Assembly: GCA_044869955.1 (NCBI GenBank)
Contig: JBIOYC010000062.1
Span: 1 to 7,098, forward strand
Length of the DNA: 7,098 nucleotides
DNA from: CALMKX01 sp044869955
GTDB lineage: Bacteria; Acidobacteriota; Thermoanaerobaculia; Multivoradales; SZUA-115
Reading direction: 5' to 3'
Part shown: piece by piece, positions 6,156 through 7,098 of the stretch
Layout of the letters: each line of letters opens with the position of its first letter
How positions within the stretch are numbered: the stretch's first letter is position 1
Made by a program: the position numbers and the translations under genes
Notes under the pieces: generated by a model
Databases searched by the model: none
Seen by the model: only the letters and a program-made list of their open reading frames with translations
What the model was told of the DNA's origin: nothing

Positions 6156-6668
6156 GTGAGCCCGCGCTTCATCCTTCGACTCAGCGCCGTCCTGCTCGTG
6201 CTCGTCACCGCTCGGGTTGCCGGCGAGCCACCGGCCGCCTCGTCCCTGATCGGCTCGTGGTCCCTGGTCTCGGCGGAGGTCAAGAGGGCGGACGGCGGCG
6301 CCTCGTCCTCGCCCTTCCAGGCGGGCACGCAGGGGCTGCTGGTGTACGACGCGACCGGCCGCGTCTCGTTCCAGATCCGCCAGCCGACGCGCACCCCGTT
6401 CGCCAGCGGAGACCGACTGCGGGGCACCGACGCCGAGGTGCGCGCCGCCTTCGAGGGCTACCTCGCCTACTGGGGCACCTTCGAGGTGGACGAGCCGAAC
6501 CGCAACGTCCTCCACCACATCAGCGCCTGCTCCTATCCCAACTGGGAGGGCACCACCCAGGTGAGGCACTACGAGCTGGCCGGCGACCGGTTGACGTTGA
6601 GCTCGGCCTCCGTCACCGCCGGCGGCGCGTCGATCGTGGCAACGTTCGTGTGGGAGCGGGTGCGCTAG
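6156..6668 (+). CDS. Exported lipocalin-like domain protein
   Basis: This 170-residue protein starts at GTG 6156 behind a good ribosome binding site. Residues 1-23 look like a signal peptide: arginines at 4 and 8, a hydrophobic run AVLLVLV, and a likely cleavage after VAG. The rest matches the Lipocalin_5-type small domain: LIGSWSLVSAE at 31-41 with the GxW signature (Gly33, Trp35), then GLLVYDATGRVSFQI (60-74), PFASGD (81-86), AAFEGYLAYWGTFEVDE (97-113), PNWEGTTQVRHYEL (128-141) and a closing VWERV. There is a single cysteine (125), outside a lipobox, so a periplasmic or secreted protein is more likely than a lipoprotein. The family is a small beta-barrel with no assigned ligand or reaction, and none can be assigned here. 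It is transcribed away from maeB and converges on the DsbD-like gene, with which it shares the stop palindrome. Confidence 0.85.
   Translation: MSPRFILRLSAVLLVLVTARVAGEPPAASSLIGSWSLVSAEVKRADGGASSSPFQAGTQGLLVYDATGRVSFQIRQPTRTPFASGDRLRGTDAEVRAAFEGYLAYWGTFEVDEPNRNVLHHISACSYPNWEGTTQVRHYELAGDRLTLSSASVTAGGASIVATFVWERVR
6665..6668. other. Shared stop palindrome CTAG of two convergent genes
   Basis: On the plus strand TAG at 6666-6668 ends the lipocalin-like gene. On the minus strand TAG at 6667-6665 ends the DsbD-like gene. The genes therefore overlap by four bases and no room is left for an intergenic terminator; I see no hairpin with a T-run on either side. Confidence 0.9.
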
Positions 6669-7098
6669 CCGCTAGGTCGAGGCTTGTGCCGCATCGCCTC
6701 CGGCGAGCGCTCGAAGTCCAGGGGGCGGACTTGGAGGGTCCAGGAGACGGGCAGCTGGGATGGGGGGTGGCAGACGGTGGCGGAGCAGAGTTGGTAGCCG
6801 AGGCTCGCCGTGAGAGTCAGCTTGCCATCCCCTTCCTGGAAGAACTTGCTCATCGCCTCGCGATCGGGGAAGGTGATGGTCACGTCCTGGGTGAGGCGGA
6901 ACCCGCCTTCGAACACCGGCACCGTCTCGTGGAGCGGGGCGAAGTGGAAGGGCTTCGAGGGTGGGTAGCGCGGCTCGTGCAGCGTCACGAAGGGGTTGGG
7001 CTCGAAGGTCAGCTTCAGCGGCCGGTAGTCGTGGTCCCCCGGCGCATAAGCGTGGAGGCCCTCGGCCAGGGTGAAGTCCAGCACCAGGGTGATGTGCG
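6665..7098 (-). CDS. DsbD N-terminal-like domain protein (N-terminus beyond right edge)
   Basis: The frame stays open to the right edge. Bases 7085-7098 encode in-frame residues (HITL) that continue the domain, so the GTG at 7084 is not the real start and the gene is partial. The visible part is about 144 residues and resembles the N-terminal domain of the thiol:disulfide interchange protein DsbD: VLDFTLAEGLHAYAPGDHDYRPLKL near the start, a middle beta region, then LGYQLCSATVCHPPSQLPVSWTL. Counting from 7084, the two cysteines are at 100 and 105 (CX4C), at the place of the redox pair of E. coli DsbD (Cys103/Cys109). The protein ends about 20 residues after the domain, so the membrane and thioredoxin domains that follow in true DsbD are absent. 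It may be a stand-alone domain or the tail of another redox protein, for example behind a peroxiredoxin-like domain. Periplasmic location is inferred from the family. Confidence 0.75.
   Translation of the reverse strand, partial: HITLVLDFTLAEGLHAYAPGDHDYRPLKLTFEPNPFVTLHEPRYPPSKPFHFAPLHETVPVFEGGFRLTQDVTITFPDREAMSKFFQEGDGKLTLTASLGYQLCSATVCHPPSQLPVSWTLQVRPLDFERSPEAMRHKPRPSG

Noticed and set aside
4705..6159. Plus-strand open frame of about 480 codons opposite maeB
   Set aside because: Low-complexity composition rich in Arg, Gly, His and Val and no family motif; the opposite strand is an end-to-end MaeB match.
4670..6427. Minus-strand open frame of about 585 codons running through maeB and the lipocalin-like gene
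   Set aside because: It is the shifted frame of maeB (Arg-, Gly- and Pro-rich) and conflicts with two genes that have recognisable products.

Overview
The window is GC-rich, apparently chromosomal bacterial DNA. It holds six protein genes packed with very short gaps, and no RNA genes, insertion sequences or CRISPR arrays that I can see. Exported proteins (a lipocalin-like protein and a DsbD N-terminal-like domain) suggest a Gram-negative host. The high GC and the pairing of Hyf-type membrane subunits with a helix-turn-helix/EIIA fusion would fit Acidobacteriota or a deltaproteobacterial-type lineage. That placement is a guess from general knowledge, not something the sequence proves.

Layout. 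Four genes read leftwards, in transcription order: (1) 6108-3832, a full-length NADP-type malic enzyme with a phosphotransacetylase-like tail (maeB); (2) 3767-3087, an excisionase/MerR-like helix-turn-helix fused to a PTS EIIA (PtsN-type) domain; (3) 3076-1043, a complete HyfB-type (hydrogenase-4 subunit B / NuoL-NuoM family) membrane subunit; (4) 1067 to the left edge, a second HyfB-type subunit, cut by the window edge, that is a tandem paralog of gene 3. The last three are joined by a 10-nt gap and a 25-nt overlap and look like one operon. A good sigma70-type promoter (TTGACA, 17-nt spacer, TACGAT) lies at the end of maeB, with its -35 box containing the maeB stop codon. A 14-bp inverted repeat covers its -10 and probable start site. 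The operon may therefore be initiated and controlled separately from maeB.

To the right of maeB, a rightward gene at 6156-6668 encodes a probable exported lipocalin-like protein. It converges on a leftward gene that enters from the right edge and encodes a DsbD N-terminal-like domain with a CX4C pair. The two convergent genes share the palindrome CTAG as stop codon on both strands.

Working together (inference). The HyfB-type subunits are proton- or ion-translocating modules of a group-4-hydrogenase-like or related membrane complex, whose other subunits would lie beyond the left edge. The EIIA fusion looks like a phosphorylation-responsive DNA-binding regulator dedicated to that operon. The malic enzyme makes NADPH and pyruvate from malate; its link to the operon is positional only. 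The most interesting element is the putative control circuit: HTH-EIIA regulator, operator-like repeat, and duplicated ion-pumping subunits.
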